From Serpentinimonas maccroryi (GTDB lineage Bacteria > Pseudomonadota > Gammaproteobacteria > Burkholderiales > Burkholderiaceae_C), in contig NZ_AP014569.1 of NCBI RefSeq assembly GCF_000828915.1, forward strand, positions 1,302,001-1,366,000: a stretch of DNA of 64,000 nt, in the 5' to 3' direction. A model generated the notes under the pieces. That model had not been told where the DNA came from, searched no databases, and saw nothing but the letters and a program-made list of their open reading frames with translations. The translations under genes and the position numbers were made by a program. This document shows, piece by piece, positions 1 to 8,557 of the stretch (positions are counted from its first letter, which is position 1; the number at the start of each line of letters is the position of its first letter).

Positions 1-1140
1 TTGCGTAAAACCGCGCACGCGCATGATGCCGTGCAGCCCGCCCGAGGGCTCGTTGCGGTGGCACTGGCCAAACTCGCCGTAGCGCAGCGGCAGGTCGCGG
101 TAGCTCTTGAGGCCCTGTTTGTAGATCAGGATGTGGCCCGGGCAGTTCATGGGCTTGAGGGCGTAGTCGCGCTTTTCGCTCTCGGTGATGAACATGTTAT
201 CGCGGTACTTGTCCCAATGGCCGGTTTTTTGCCACAGGGTCTGCTCCAGGATCTGCGGCGCTTTCACCTCGTGGTAGCCGTGCTGGCGGTAAATGCCGCG
301 CATGTATTGCTCGACCTGCTGCCACAGGGTCCAGCCCTTGGGGTGCCAAAACACCAGCCCCGGCGCGTGTTCGTCGATGTGAAACAGGTCGAGCTCGCGC
401 CCGAGGCGCCGGTGGTCGCGCCGCTCGGCTTCTTCGAGCCGGCGCAGATAGGCTTGCAAGTCTTCTTTGCTGGCCCAGGCGGTGCCGTAGATGCGCTGCA
501 GCATCTCGTTGCGGTGGTCGCCGCGCCAGTAGGCCCCAGCCACTTTCATAAGCTTGAAGTGCTTGAGCTTGCCGGTGCTGGGCACGTGCGGGCCGCGGCA
601 CAGGTCTTCAAAGGCGCCCTCGCGGTACAGGCTCAGGGCTTCGTCGCTCGGGATGCCGGCGATGATCTCGGCCTTGTAGTGCTCGCCTTGGGCCTTGAAG
701 TGCGCCACCGCTGCGTCGCGCCCGAGCAGGCGGCGCTCGATTTTTTCGTCTTTGGCAGCGAGTTCGAGCATTTTGTTCTCGATTGCCGCCAAGTCTTCGG
801 GTGTGAACGGGCGTTTGTAGGCAAAGTCGTAATAAAAACCGTGCTCGATCACCGGGCCGATGGTCACTTGCGCATCGGGGAACAATTCCTTGACCGCGTA
901 GGCCAGCAGGTGGGCGGTGGAGTGGCGGATCAGCTCCAGCCCCTCTGGGTCTTTGGCGGTGACGATGGCCAGCGCGGCGTCGCGCTCGATCCGGTGCGCG
1001 GTATCCACCAGCACACCATCCACCTTGCCCCCGAGCGCGGCCTTGGCCAGGCCGGCACCGATGGAAGCAGCCACGTCGGCCACCGTGACCGGGCCGGGAA
1101 ATGGGCGTTGAGAACCGTCGGGGAGGGTGATATTGAGCAT
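1..1140 (-). CDS. thrS: Threonine--tRNA ligase, N-terminal 380 codons (partial)
   Basis: Charges tRNA-Thr with threonine in the cytoplasm. The visible part starts [10 protein letters not shown], a TGS domain (about residues 1-62). The second additional (editing) domain follows, with [10 protein letters not shown] near residue 75 and CRGPHVP near 180. The class II catalytic core begins around residue 240; it shows KPMNCPGHI (motif 2 region) and stops in RVRGFTQ at the window edge, so motif 3 and the anticodon-binding domain lie outside. The ATG was chosen because the TGS domain begins at once; no good Shine-Dalgarno sequence precedes it. A terminator-like hairpin ends about 11 nt before the ATG, which may matter for control of expression. 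Confidence 0.96.
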   Translation of the reverse strand, partial: MLNITLPDGSQRPFPGPVTVADVAASIGAGLAKAALGGKVDGVLVDTAHRIERDAALAIVTAKDPEGLELIRHSTAHLLAYAVKELFPDAQVTIGPVIEHGFYYDFAYKRPFTPEDLAAIENKMLELAAKDEKIERRLLGRDAAVAHFKAQGEHYKAEIIAGIPSDEALSLYREGAFEDLCRGPHVPSTGKLKHFKLMKVAGAYWRGDHRNEMLQRIYGTAWASKEDLQAYLRRLEEAERRDHRRLGRELDLFHIDEHAPGLVFWHPKGWTLWQQVEQYMRGIYRQHGYHEVKAPQILEQTLWQKTGHWDKYRDNMFITESEKRDYALKPMNCPGHILIYKQGLKSYRDLPLRYGEFGQCHRNEPSGGLHGIMRVRGFTQ

Positions 1141-1150
1141 GAGCAGGTAC

Positions 1151-1179
1151 AGAAAAACGAAACGCGGCTAGGGGCCGCG
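1151..1179 (-). terminator. Terminator-like hairpin just before thrS
   Basis: On the minus strand a 6-bp perfect stem CGCGGC/GCCGCG (1163-1179) with a 5-nt loop is followed by TTTCGTTTTT (complement of 1151-1162), the form of an intrinsic terminator. It could end vapBC transcription (vapC stops at 1304) or act as an attenuator in a thrS leader, because only about 10 nt separate its T-run from the thrS start codon. Confidence 0.6.
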
Positions 1180-1207
1180 CCGATCATTTTCCCACAAAAC
1201 ACCCTAG

Positions 1208-1241
1208 GCTGGCCGGGCTGCTTGTGGACGAAGCAGCCAGC
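1208..1241 (-). other. Second hairpin in the vapC-thrS interval
   Basis: GCTGCTT (1217-1223) pairs with AAGCAGC (1231-1237) around a 7-nt loop, and GCTG (1208-1211) can extend the stem by pairing with CAGC (1238-1241) across a bulge. It lies upstream of the terminator-like hairpin on the thrS-sense strand, so the two could form alternative leader structures. Function is not established. Confidence 0.35.
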
Positions 1242-1303
1242 AAGTTCAGCCCAGCTTTACCTCCACAAAGCCAAGAAACCAACTGCGATCGCAAGTTGCA
1301 AGC

Positions 1304-1705
1304 TCAAACCACCCAGTTTTCCATCTGCAAGGCAGGCACTCGGCTGAATTCGCCGAGGTTGTTGGTGACCAGCGTCAGGCCTTCACTTCGGGCATGCGCA
1401 GCAATGTGCAGGTCATTGATGCCTATAGGCTGTCCGATTCTTTCCAAGGCGGCGCGGATGCTGCCGTAATGCCCGGCAGCCTTGGGGCCATAGGACAAGA
1501 CGTCGAGGCGGCTGGCAAAGTCTTCTACCACGCGCAGGTTCTCAGCCACTCTGCTGCTTTTTTCGGCGCCATGCAGCAACTCTGCCAGCGTGATGGAGGA
1601 AATGGCCATGTGGCCTGCGTGGCGGTTGAACAGCTCCAAGGCAGACAAAGGCTTGCGCTTGATGACGTAGATGACAATGTTGGTGTCGAGCAGGTAGCGG
1701 ATCAT
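1304..1705 (-). CDS. vapC: PIN-domain toxin of a VapBC-type toxin-antitoxin pair
   Basis: A 133-residue PIN-domain protein; VapC toxins are Mg-dependent endoribonucleases, usually acting on tRNA or rRNA. The acidic active-site set is visible: D7 in LLDTN, E42 in TLAELLHG, D98 in GINDLHIA, and the NN pair at 115-116 where family members carry N/D. The ATG at 1705 was chosen because it gives the standard MIRYLLDTN start and lies 1 nt after the stop of the upstream antitoxin (TAG-C-ATG), implying translational coupling. A longer in-frame ORF adds 13 residues but would overlap the antitoxin. The target RNA cannot be told from sequence. Confidence 0.92.
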   Translation of the reverse strand: MIRYLLDTNIVIYVIKRKPLSALELFNRHAGHMAISSITLAELLHGAEKSSRVAENLRVVEDFASRLDVLSYGPKAAGHYGSIRAALERIGQPIGINDLHIAAHARSEGLTLVTNNLGEFSRVPALQMENWVV

Positions 1706-1706
1706 G

Positions 1707-1940
1707 CTAGAAGCCTTCGCGCTCGCTTTGCTGCTGGCTGGCACGCTCGCTCAAAAAATCTTCGCTGACGGCTGGTGAGTTGAGAAAAAAGCTGTCCCAA
1801 GCACCATCCAGCGGCGCAATCACGCGCTCGCGCCCCACAGCGCGAATATGGACGCGCTTGACGTCGTCGGGCAGGCGCATATCGGCCGGCAGGCGCACGG
1901 CTTGGGTGCGGTTGTTGATGAAAACGGAGGCGACTGACAT
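1707..1940 (-). CDS. vapB: AbrB/SpoVT-type antitoxin of the VapBC pair
   Basis: A 77-residue protein starting MSVASVFINNRTQAVRLP, the swapped-hairpin AbrB fold typical of VapB/VagC antitoxins, with a charged flexible C-terminus expected to wrap the toxin. It neutralises the downstream PIN toxin and normally autorepresses the operon. The ATG at 1940 is preferred over one at 1952 because GGAG lies 6 nt upstream of it. An inverted repeat (1957-1977) just upstream is a likely operator. Confidence 0.9.
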   Translation of the reverse strand: MSVASVFINNRTQAVRLPADMRLPDDVKRVHIRAVGRERVIAPLDGAWDSFFLNSPAVSEDFLSERASQQQSEREGF

Positions 1941-1956
1941 GGCATGCTCCATAGTA

Positions 1957-1977
1957 CTCTATGGCAACAGTATAGAG
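1957..1977. promoter_or_regulatory. Inverted repeat upstream of vapBC, candidate operator
   Basis: CTCTAT (1957-1962) and ATAGAG (1972-1977) form a perfect 6-bp inverted repeat around a 9-nt spacer, immediately upstream of vapB. VapB-family antitoxins bind such repeats in their own promoters. The position supports an autoregulatory operator; no binding data exist here. Confidence 0.55.
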
Positions 1978-2010
1978 CAGGCAGTGCCGAAGCACAAGGT
2001 TTTAGAAATG

Positions 2011-2048
2011 CCAAATCCCCCGAAGGCGTGCACCCAAGGGGGATTTGG
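2011..2048 (-). terminator. Terminator of aceA
   Basis: CCAAATCCCCC (2011-2021) and GGGGGATTTGG (2038-2048) make a perfect 11-bp stem with a 16-nt loop, 60 nt beyond the aceA stop. Only a weak T-rich stretch follows on the minus strand. It separates aceA from the vapBC operator region. Confidence 0.75.
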
Positions 2049-2107
2049 TTGAAGGCGAAACGCTGAACCTGTTGCGCCCCAGTCAACCCAGGGCCCAACG
2101 AAGTTGA

Positions 2108-3439
2108 TCAGTGGAACTGCTCTTCTTCGGTCGAACCCGTGAGGGCCTTGACGCTGGACGAACCGCCTTGGATCACGGTGGTCACGTCGTCGAAGTAGCC
2201 TGCGCCCACCTCTTGCTGGTGCGAAACGAAGGTGTAGCCCTGCTGGCGCGCCGCGAACTCGGGCTCTTGCACCATGTTGACGTAGTGCTTCATGCCCTCG
2301 CCGCGCGCGTAGGCGTGGGCGAACTGGAAGGTGTTGAACCAGTTGATGTGGATGCCGGCCAGCGTGATGAACTGGTACTTGTAGCCCAGCGCCGACAGCT
2401 CGTCTTGGAACTTGGCGATGGTGGCGTCGTCGAGGTTTTTCTTCCAGTTGAACGAAGGCGAGCAGTTGTACGACAGCAACTTGCCGGGGCAGGCGGCGTG
2501 CACGGCTTGGGCAAACTCGCGCGCAAAGCCGAGGTCGGGGGTGCCGGTTTCGCACCACACCAGATCGGCGTAGGGCGCGTAGGCGACGCCGCGGCTGATG
2601 GCTTGCTCGAGGCCGTTTTTGACGCGGTAAAAGCCCTCTTGGGTGCGCTCACCGGTGAGGAAGGGCTTGTCGTTGGCGTCGTGGTCGCTGGTGATCAGGT
2701 TGGCCGCTTCGGCGTCGGTGCGCGCCAAGATGAGCGTGGGCACGCCCATGGTGTCGGCGGCAAAACGCGCAGAAATCAGCTTCTCGATCGCCTCTTGGGT
2801 GGGCACCAGCACCTTGCCGCCCATGTGGCCGCACTTTTTCACGGCCGCGAGTTGGTCTTCGAAGTGCACGCCCGCGGCGCCGGCGGCGATCATGTTCTTC
2901 ATCAGCTCAAAGGCGTTGAGCACGCCGCCAAAACCGGCTTCGGCGTCGGCCACGATGGGCAGGAAGTAGTCGATGAACTCGGGCGAACCGGGCTCGATAC
3001 CGCGGCTCCACTGGATTTCGTCGGCGCGCTTGAAGGTGTTGTTGATGCGGCGCACCATGGTCGGGACCGAATCGTAGGCGTAGAGCGACTGATCCGGGTA
3101 CATGGTTTCGGAGGTGTTGCCGTCGGCCGCCACTTGCCAGCCCGACAGGTACACCGCCTCGAGGCCGGCCTTGGCTTGCTGCATGGCTTGGCCGGCGGTG
3201 ATGGCGCCAAAGGCGTTGACGTAGCCCTTTTTGGCGCCGCCGTTGACGCGCTCCCACAGGGTGCGGGCGCCGTTTTGCGCCAGCGTGTACTCGGGCTGCA
3301 CGCTGCCGCGCAGACGCACCACGTCGGCGGCTTTGTAGCCGCGCTTGACGCCTTTCCAGCGCGGGTTTTGCGCCCAGTCGAGCTCCAGCGCTTCGATCTG
3401 CTGCTGGCGGCTGAGTTGTTTGTTGATGGCAGAGGACAT
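2108..3439 (-). CDS. aceA: Isocitrate lyase
   Basis: Splits isocitrate to glyoxylate and succinate, the first step of the glyoxylate shunt, needed for growth on acetate, fatty acids or stored PHB. The 443 residues match the family length. The catalytic motif KKCGHMGGK is visible near residue 200, with ADAEAGFGG and the C-terminal NCSPSFNW block. AGGAG lies 7 nt before the ATG at 3439. It is monocistronic: its own terminator follows and a long AT-rich upstream region carries a palindrome and two direct repeats. Malate synthase is not in the window. Confidence 0.97.
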   Translation of the reverse strand: MSSAINKQLSRQQQIEALELDWAQNPRWKGVKRGYKAADVVRLRGSVQPEYTLAQNGARTLWERVNGGAKKGYVNAFGAITAGQAMQQAKAGLEAVYLSGWQVAADGNTSETMYPDQSLYAYDSVPTMVRRINNTFKRADEIQWSRGIEPGSPEFIDYFLPIVADAEAGFGGVLNAFELMKNMIAAGAAGVHFEDQLAAVKKCGHMGGKVLVPTQEAIEKLISARFAADTMGVPTLILARTDAEAANLITSDHDANDKPFLTGERTQEGFYRVKNGLEQAISRGVAYAPYADLVWCETGTPDLGFAREFAQAVHAACPGKLLSYNCSPSFNWKKNLDDATIAKFQDELSALGYKYQFITLAGIHINWFNTFQFAHAYARGEGMKHYVNMVQEPEFAARQQGYTFVSHQQEVGAGYFDDVTTVIQGGSSSVKALTGSTEEEQFH

Positions 3440-3553
3440 GCTTCACTCCTGAAGGTTAAAAAAACGGTGGGGCTGCGGCAACGGCCTAGGGGCCAATGCG
3501 CCGCGCCGTTGCCTGTAGTGTAAGACCGCAGCGGGGTCAGCCGTGAATCTTAT

Positions 3554-3567
3554 GTCTTATACAAGAC
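3554..3567. promoter_or_regulatory. Palindrome in the aceA upstream region
   Basis: GTCTTATACAAGAC is an inverted repeat (GTCTT-4-AAGAC) in a strikingly AT-rich stretch about 115 bp before aceA. It resembles the short palindromes used by FadR-type GntR regulators, but the actual regulator cannot be told. Confidence 0.45.
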
Positions 3568-3605
3568 AAAAAAATAGCCATTTAAAAACAATGTACTACC
3601 GGCCG

Positions 3606-3685
3606 CATTTTGCATTAAGAAACGACTTTTCTTATGGTAAAAAAATTATTGCAGCGCAGCAACGTGACATTTTGCATTATGAAAC
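3606..3685. repeat. Two 18-bp direct repeats upstream of aceA
   Basis: CATTTTGCATTAAGAAAC (3606-3623) recurs as CATTTTGCATTATGAAAC (3668-3685): 17 of 18 bases identical with start points 62 bp apart, about six helical turns. They lie in the AT-rich aceA upstream region; the second overlaps the stop codon of the adjacent membrane-protein gene. Paired activator or repressor sites for aceA are the likely role, by inference. Confidence 0.5.
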
Positions 3686-4387
3686 TATGCAATCGGTATG
3701 CAAAAACGCCACTGGCTCGTCGCACCACAAACCCGTGGGGTGCGCGATGCCCATCCACAGCGCCGCGCTCGAGACCAGCACCAGCGCCAGACCCGCCAGC
3801 CGGATGCCCCAGCCGCCGCTGCGCGCGTCTTTGAGCTTGAGCAGCAGCCACGGCGCTGCCGTGAGCGAGACCATGGTGCCCAGCGCAAAAGCGGCCATGA
3901 TGGCGGCGCCGTTGACCACGCTGGCCGACAGCGAGGCCACCAGCAGCGCCGAATACAACAGCCCGCAGGGCATGAGCGCCCAGCCCACGCCCAGCACCGC
4001 CGGCGCTTTGGGGCCGAGCCGGTTCATGAGCGGGCGCGCACGCCGCCACACCCCTTGGGCCCAGCCCTCGATGAAGGCCGGCTGGCGCGCCTGCAACAGC
4101 AGCACCAGCCCCAGCAGCAGCGCCGCCACGTGCATCAGCGTCCAGAGCGGGCGGATGATGGCGGTGTGCTGCCCCATCCAAGCCAAGCCCTGCACGGTGC
4201 CAGCGGCCAGCGCGCCCAGCAGCGCGTAGCCTATCAGGCGGCTGAACTGGAAGGTGAGCAAAGCGCGCACGCGCCGCGGCTCGCCGGCGTGGGCAATGCC
4301 GGCGCAGGCCGCGCCGCACATGGCGATGCAGTGCGGGCCGCCCACCAGCCCCATCACCAGTGCCGAAAGCAGCATCGATTCAAACAT
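3677..4387 (-). CDS. Sulfite exporter TauE/SafE-family (UreH-like) membrane protein
   Basis: A 236-residue, strongly hydrophobic protein with about six predicted membrane helices and the N-terminal signature GGPHCIAMCG typical of the UreH_2/TauE-SafE group. Members near cbb3 oxidase genes are often suspected in copper or heavy-metal handling or cytochrome maturation. Here it follows hemN on the same strand after 38 nt, beside the fnr-cco block, which supports that reading. The substrate is unknown; a true sulfite exporter is less likely given the context. Confidence 0.82.
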   Translation of the reverse strand: MFESMLLSALVMGLVGGPHCIAMCGAACAGIAHAGEPRRVRALLTFQFSRLIGYALLGALAAGTVQGLAWMGQHTAIIRPLWTLMHVAALLLGLVLLLQARQPAFIEGWAQGVWRRARPLMNRLGPKAPAVLGVGWALMPCGLLYSALLVASLSASVVNGAAIMAAFALGTMVSLTAAPWLLLKLKDARSGGWGIRLAGLALVLVSSAALWMGIAHPTGLWCDEPVAFLHTDCIVS

Positions 4388-4425
4388 GGGCCGACTCTAG
4401 CAGCTTGGCAGCGGCGTTGCAGCGA

Positions 4426-5805
4426 TCAAATGATTTTGGAGAAGCGCGCCCGGTCGCGGTCTTGCTGCAGGTGCTTGTCGAACTGCATGGCGATGGCGCG
4501 CACCAAGTACCAGCCGGTGTCGCTGACTTCTATGCTGCCCGCGCTCAGGCGCAGCAAACCCATCGCTTCGAACTCGCGCAAGCGCTCCAGCTCGGGTTCA
4601 AAATAGCTTTTGAACTCGATCAGGTGCGCCAGACCGACAGCCTCGAAATCCACCCGCCCCTGACACATCAGCGCCATGATCACGGCGCGACGCAGCAGGT
4701 CGTCGCGGCTCAGCGCCAGCCCACGCACGATCGGCAGCCGCCCTTGGTCGAGGTGGTCGTAGTACTCTTCGAGCGTCTTGGCGTTCTGGCTGTAGGTGGC
4801 CCCGATGCGGCCGATGGCCGAGACCCCGAGGGCGATCAAATCGCAGTCGGGCTGCGTGCTGTAGCCCTGAAAATTGCGGTGCAGCCGCCCCTGGCGCTTG
4901 GCCACCGCCAAGGCATCGGTGGGCAGCGCGAAGTGGTCCATGCCCACATAGACGTAACCCGCTTGGTTGAAGATCTCGAGCGAGATCGAGAGCATGGCCA
5001 ACTTGTCGGCTGCCGGTGGCAGTTCGGCGGCCACGATGCGCCGCTGCGGCTTGAAGCGTGCCGGCAAATGCGCGTAGGCGTAGAGCGCAATGCGGTCTGG
5101 GCGCAGCTCGCGCACGCGCTCCAGCGTGTGGCGAAACGACTCGGGCGTTTGCTGCGGCAGGCCGTAGATCAGATCGACGTTGACGGATTCGAAGCCGATG
5201 CGCCGCGACGCCGCCACCAAGTCGAACACCTGCTCGGCGGGCTGGATGCGGTGCACGGCCTTTTGCACCGTGGGGTCAAAATCCTGCACGCCAAAACTCA
5301 GGCGGTTGAAACCCAGGCGGTGCAGGTGCTCCAGCCGCGCAGGGGTCACGGTGCGCGGATCGACCTCGATCGAATACTCGCCCCCCGGCACCAGCTTGAA
5401 GTGGCGCTGCACCATCGCCACCAGATCGCTGAGCTCCTCGTCCGACATGAAGGTCGGGGTGCCGCCGCCGAGGTGCATCTGCGACACGCTGTGGCCCGAG
5501 CCCAGATGGCGGCACTGCAACTCGAGCTCGCGCGTGAGGTAGCGCAGGTACTCGGCCGACTTGCTGTGGTGCTTGGTGATGACCTTGTTGCACGCGCAGT
5601 AGTAGCACAGCGAATCGCAAAACGGGATGTGGACATAGATCGACAGTGGCAAGGCCAGCGAGCCGGCATGGCGCTGGCGCAAAGCCTGCACATAGTCTTG
5701 CTCGCCAAAGGCTTCGACGAAGCGGTCGGCGGTCGGGTATGAGGTGTAACGGGGGCCGGGCACGTCAAAACGCCGCAGCAACCCCTCGTCGATGACAGGT
5801 TTCAC
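4426..5805 (-). CDS. hemN: Oxygen-independent coproporphyrinogen III oxidase
   Basis: A radical-SAM enzyme converting coproporphyrinogen III to protoporphyrinogen IX without oxygen, so haem can be made under low oxygen. The 459 residues match the family. The start block is RRFDVPGPRYTSYPTADRF, then the radical-SAM cluster motif CDSLCYYCAC, the GGGTPTF block and the C-terminal HemN domain. A GTG at 5805 was chosen because AGGAG lies 8 nt upstream; the longer ORF back to 5919 has no support. An FNR-type box lies 50 bp upstream, between hemN and divergent fnr, fitting anaerobic induction. Confidence 0.95.
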   Translation of the reverse strand: MKPVIDEGLLRRFDVPGPRYTSYPTADRFVEAFGEQDYVQALRQRHAGSLALPLSIYVHIPFCDSLCYYCACNKVITKHHSKSAEYLRYLTRELELQCRHLGSGHSVSQMHLGGGTPTFMSDEELSDLVAMVQRHFKLVPGGEYSIEVDPRTVTPARLEHLHRLGFNRLSFGVQDFDPTVQKAVHRIQPAEQVFDLVAASRRIGFESVNVDLIYGLPQQTPESFRHTLERVRELRPDRIALYAYAHLPARFKPQRRIVAAELPPAADKLAMLSISLEIFNQAGYVYVGMDHFALPTDALAVAKRQGRLHRNFQGYSTQPDCDLIALGVSAIGRIGATYSQNAKTLEEYYDHLDQGRLPIVRGLALSRDDLLRRAVIMALMCQGRVDFEAVGLAHLIEFKSYFEPELERLREFEAMGLLRLSAGSIEVSDTGWYLVRAIAMQFDKHLQQDRDRARFSKII

Positions 5806-5854
5806 TAAAATTTCTCCTGGTGCGAGAATATGCACCGAACATCCCCCCTCACCC

Positions 5855-5868
5855 TTGACCTGAGTCAA
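5855..5868. promoter_or_regulatory. FNR-type box between hemN and fnr
   Basis: TTGACCTGAGTCAA matches the FNR consensus TTGAT-N4-ATCAA with one symmetric change per half-site. It sits between divergent hemN and fnr and may control both, including fnr autoregulation. Confidence 0.75.
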
Positions 5869-5954
5869 GTCGAGCCCATTTTTTGTTTTCTTTGACGCGC
5901 GCCCCACACGGCAGCACATGGGTTAAGCTTCGCGCACTATTTGGCCGCGCTTAC

Positions 5955-6674
5955 ATGGATATTCAGAGCATCAAAGTCGCCTGTTCAGGCTGCAATCTGC
6001 GCGAGTTGTGCTTGCCTATGGGGCTCAAACCGCAAGAGCTGGAGCATCTCGATCAGATCATATCGAATCGGCGCCGCATCAAACGCGGAGCGTCCCTGTT
6101 CAGCGCGGGCGAAGCCTTCACCGCACTGTACGCGGTGCGCTCGGGTTTTTTCAAGACCTGCATCACCAGCGCCGACGGGCGCGACCAAGTCACCGGTTTT
6201 CAGATGATGGGCGAGATCATCGGCATGGACGGCATCGTGCACGACCAGCACGCCTGCGACGCGATCGCGCTCGAAGACGCCGAGGTCTGTGTGCTGCCCT
6301 TTGACCGCATCGAGCAACTGTCGCGCGAGTTCAGCGCCTTGCAGCACCATGTGCACAAGATCATGAGCCGCGAGATCGTGCGCGACCAGGGCGTGATGCT
6401 GCTGCTGGGCACCATGCGCGCCGAGGAGCGGCTGGCGGCCTTTTTGCTCAATTTGGTGCAGCGGCTGCACGCGCGCGGGTTTTCGCAGTCTGAACTGGTG
6501 CTGCGCATGACGCGCGAAGAGATCGGCAGCTACCTGGGCATGAAGCTCGAGACCGTGAGCCGCACCTTTTCGCGCTTCATGGAAGACGGCATCATCGACG
6601 TGCGCCAGCGCTACGTGCTGATCAAAGACACGCAGGCGCTGGAGCGGCTGGTGAACCCGCCGATGCGCAACTAG
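5955..6674 (+). CDS. fnr: Fnr-type oxygen-sensing transcription regulator
   Basis: A 239-residue CRP/FNR-family regulator. Four cysteines that would hold an oxygen-labile [4Fe-4S] cluster are present: C10, C13 and C19 (CSGCNLRELC) and C101 (HACDA). The cyclic-nucleotide-like domain is followed by an HTH with EIGSYLGMKLETVSRTFSRF, whose recognition helix matches FNR rather than CRP. The ATG at 5955 gives the normal N-terminus; an upstream in-frame extension has no support. It lies beside hemN and the cco operons, whose FNR-type boxes make them likely targets. Confidence 0.95.
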   Translation: MDIQSIKVACSGCNLRELCLPMGLKPQELEHLDQIISNRRRIKRGASLFSAGEAFTALYAVRSGFFKTCITSADGRDQVTGFQMMGEIIGMDGIVHDQHACDAIALEDAEVCVLPFDRIEQLSREFSALQHHVHKIMSREIVRDQGVMLLLGTMRAEERLAAFLLNLVQRLHARGFSQSELVLRMTREEIGSYLGMKLETVSRTFSRFMEDGIIDVRQRYVLIKDTQALERLVNPPMRN

Positions 6675-6723
6675 GGGCCTAGGCTCTGCTCGTGTGCCAC
6701 GAGGCGCCGCTTTGCAGGGCACC

Positions 6724-7026
6724 CTACTGCCGTGGCGGCGGGACCTCGGGGCTGGCAGCGTGGTTGCGCGCTTCGCGTGCCGGGCGCAGGCTAGCCAAGT
6801 AGGTGGCGCGCTGTTCGGGCGTCATCATCTGCAAACGGCGTTGATCAGCTGGCACCATGGGCGCATTGCGGTCCAGCACCGGGTCGCGGTTTTTGACGGC
6901 GGTGACGACCAAGGCGAGCGACAGCGCAATCGATGCAGCCGGCAGACCAAACACCAACCACGTGTAAGGCTCACGGTACCAAGGGGCAGGCTTGGTCGGG
7001 GCTGGGGCGGCTTGGGCAGTGCTCAT
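6724..7026 (-). CDS. Small FixH/CcoH-like membrane protein
   Basis: A 100-residue protein with an N-terminal cytoplasmic stretch, WYREPYTWLVFGLP leading into one membrane helix (about residues 20-43), then a short charged C-terminal region. Size, helix placement and position directly after ccoG match the short FixH-like proteins at the end of betaproteobacterial cbb3 operons, which assist cbb3 assembly. Sequence identity alone would be weak; the context carries the call. Confidence 0.65.
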   Translation of the reverse strand: MSTAQAAPAPTKPAPWYREPYTWLVFGLPAASIALSLALVVTAVKNRDPVLDRNAPMVPADQRRLQMMTPEQRATYLASLRPAREARNHAASPEVPPPRQ

Positions 7027-7099
7027 GGTATTTGAGTGTAGGTCTGGAGGCTAAAAGTTCAGGCGCAGGCACAAAAAACCTGTGTGGCTGCAACGGTGT

Positions 7100-8533
7100 T
7101 CATTGACGCGGCATCATAAAGACCGAGTCTTGGCGCACCGTCATGGGTTCGGCACCCAAAGATTGCACCTCGAAGTGGATCGGGTGCATGCCCGGCGCGC
7201 TGCTGCCCGGCGGCACACGAACCGTCACCGCCAGCGCCCGCGCACCCGTAGGCGCGAGGGAGAATTCGGTCTCGGAGATCACTTGCAAACCCGGCAAACC
7301 GTGCACCACCAGACGCAAGGGTTGCTCTTGCTCGGTGGCGTTGAGCATGCGCAGCGTGTAAACGTTTTCCACGTAGCCTTGTTGCACCACACGCGACAAA
7401 ATGGTCGAGTCGCGGATGACGTCGAGCTTGAGCGGTGTGCGCAGGTACAAACTGGTGAACAGCGCCACGGTGATGAGCAGCAAAATGGCACCGTAGGCCA
7501 AAACCCGCGGCCGCAGCACGCGGCGCCACATCTGGGCCGAGGTCCAGCCCTGCTCGAGCCCGTTTTGCGTGGTGAAGCGCACCAAGCCCTTGGGGTAACC
7601 GACCTTGTCCATGACTTGATCGCAGACGTCGGCGCAGGAGCCGCAACCTATGCATTCGTACTGCAAGCCCTTGCGGATGTCGATGCCGGTGGGGCAAACC
7701 TGAACGCAGAGCGAACAATCGACGCACGAGCCCAATTTGAGCAGCGACAGATCGGCTTGGCGCGAGCGGCGGCCACGCGGCTCACCGCGCTGCGCATCGT
7801 AGGTCACGACCAGGGTGTCGCGGTCGAACATCGCGCTCTGGAAACGCGCGTAGGGGCACATGTGCTTGCACACCAGTTCGCGCATGTAGCCGGCGTTGCC
7901 GTAGGTGGCAAAGCCATAAAACAAAATCCAGAAGCTTTGCCAAGGCCCGAGCTCGGCCTGCCAGACCGCCAGCCAGAGCTGTTCGATGGGGGTGAAGTAA
8001 CCCACAAAGGTAAAGCCGGTCCACAAGCCAAAGGCGATCCATAGCAGTTGCTTGAGGGTTTTTTTGCCGTATTTCTCCAGCGTATGGCCGGATTGATCGA
8101 GCCGCATGCGGGCCGTGCGGTCGCCTTCGACCAGCTTTTCCATCCACAGATAAATTTCGGTGTAAACCGTCTGCGGGCAAGCAAAACCGCACCACAGGCG
8201 TCCGGCCACGGCCGTAAACAGGAACAAGGCCAGGGCCGAGATCACCAGCAGACCGGTGAGGTAAATCAGGTCGTGCGGGTAGAGCACGAGGTTGAAGAGG
8301 TAGAAACGCCGCTCTTCGAGGTCAAACAAAACAGCCTGCCGGTTATTCCATTGCAACCAGGGCAGGCCATAAAAAACGATCTGTGTCAGCCAGACCATGG
8401 CCCAGCGCCAGTTGGTAAAGAACCCCGCGACGGAACGTGGGTAGATCTTTTGCCGATCGGCGTAGAGCGATATCTCGATTTCGTCTGGTCTGGCGGCTGA
8501 GTTGCCGCCATCCGGTTGGGTGCTATTTGACAA
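7100..8533 (-). CDS. ccoG: Cytochrome c oxidase accessory protein CcoG (FixG/RdxA)
   Basis: A polyferredoxin-like membrane protein of 477 residues required for cbb3 oxidase assembly; family members reduce copper for delivery to the oxidase. Several N-terminal membrane helices are followed by two ferredoxin-type clusters, CVDCSLCVQVCP and CIGCGSCADVC (about residues 260-305), another helix and a C-terminal Ig-like periplasmic domain. It starts 24 nt after ccoP, within the ccoNOQPG operon. Confidence 0.95.
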   Translation of the reverse strand: MSNSTQPDGGNSAARPDEIEISLYADRQKIYPRSVAGFFTNWRWAMVWLTQIVFYGLPWLQWNNRQAVLFDLEERRFYLFNLVLYPHDLIYLTGLLVISALALFLFTAVAGRLWCGFACPQTVYTEIYLWMEKLVEGDRTARMRLDQSGHTLEKYGKKTLKQLLWIAFGLWTGFTFVGYFTPIEQLWLAVWQAELGPWQSFWILFYGFATYGNAGYMRELVCKHMCPYARFQSAMFDRDTLVVTYDAQRGEPRGRRSRQADLSLLKLGSCVDCSLCVQVCPTGIDIRKGLQYECIGCGSCADVCDQVMDKVGYPKGLVRFTTQNGLEQGWTSAQMWRRVLRPRVLAYGAILLLITVALFTSLYLRTPLKLDVIRDSTILSRVVQQGYVENVYTLRMLNATEQEQPLRLVVHGLPGLQVISETEFSLAPTGARALAVTVRVPPGSSAPGMHPIHFEVQSLGAEPMTVRQDSVFMMPRQ

Positions 8534-8557
8534 TTGAGGAACGACGCCGAATCGGTT

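Noticed and set aside
1-1347. A 448-codon open frame on the plus strand over thrS
   Set aside because: It is antisense to the clearly conserved threonyl-tRNA synthetase and has only low-complexity His/Ala/Val-rich composition.
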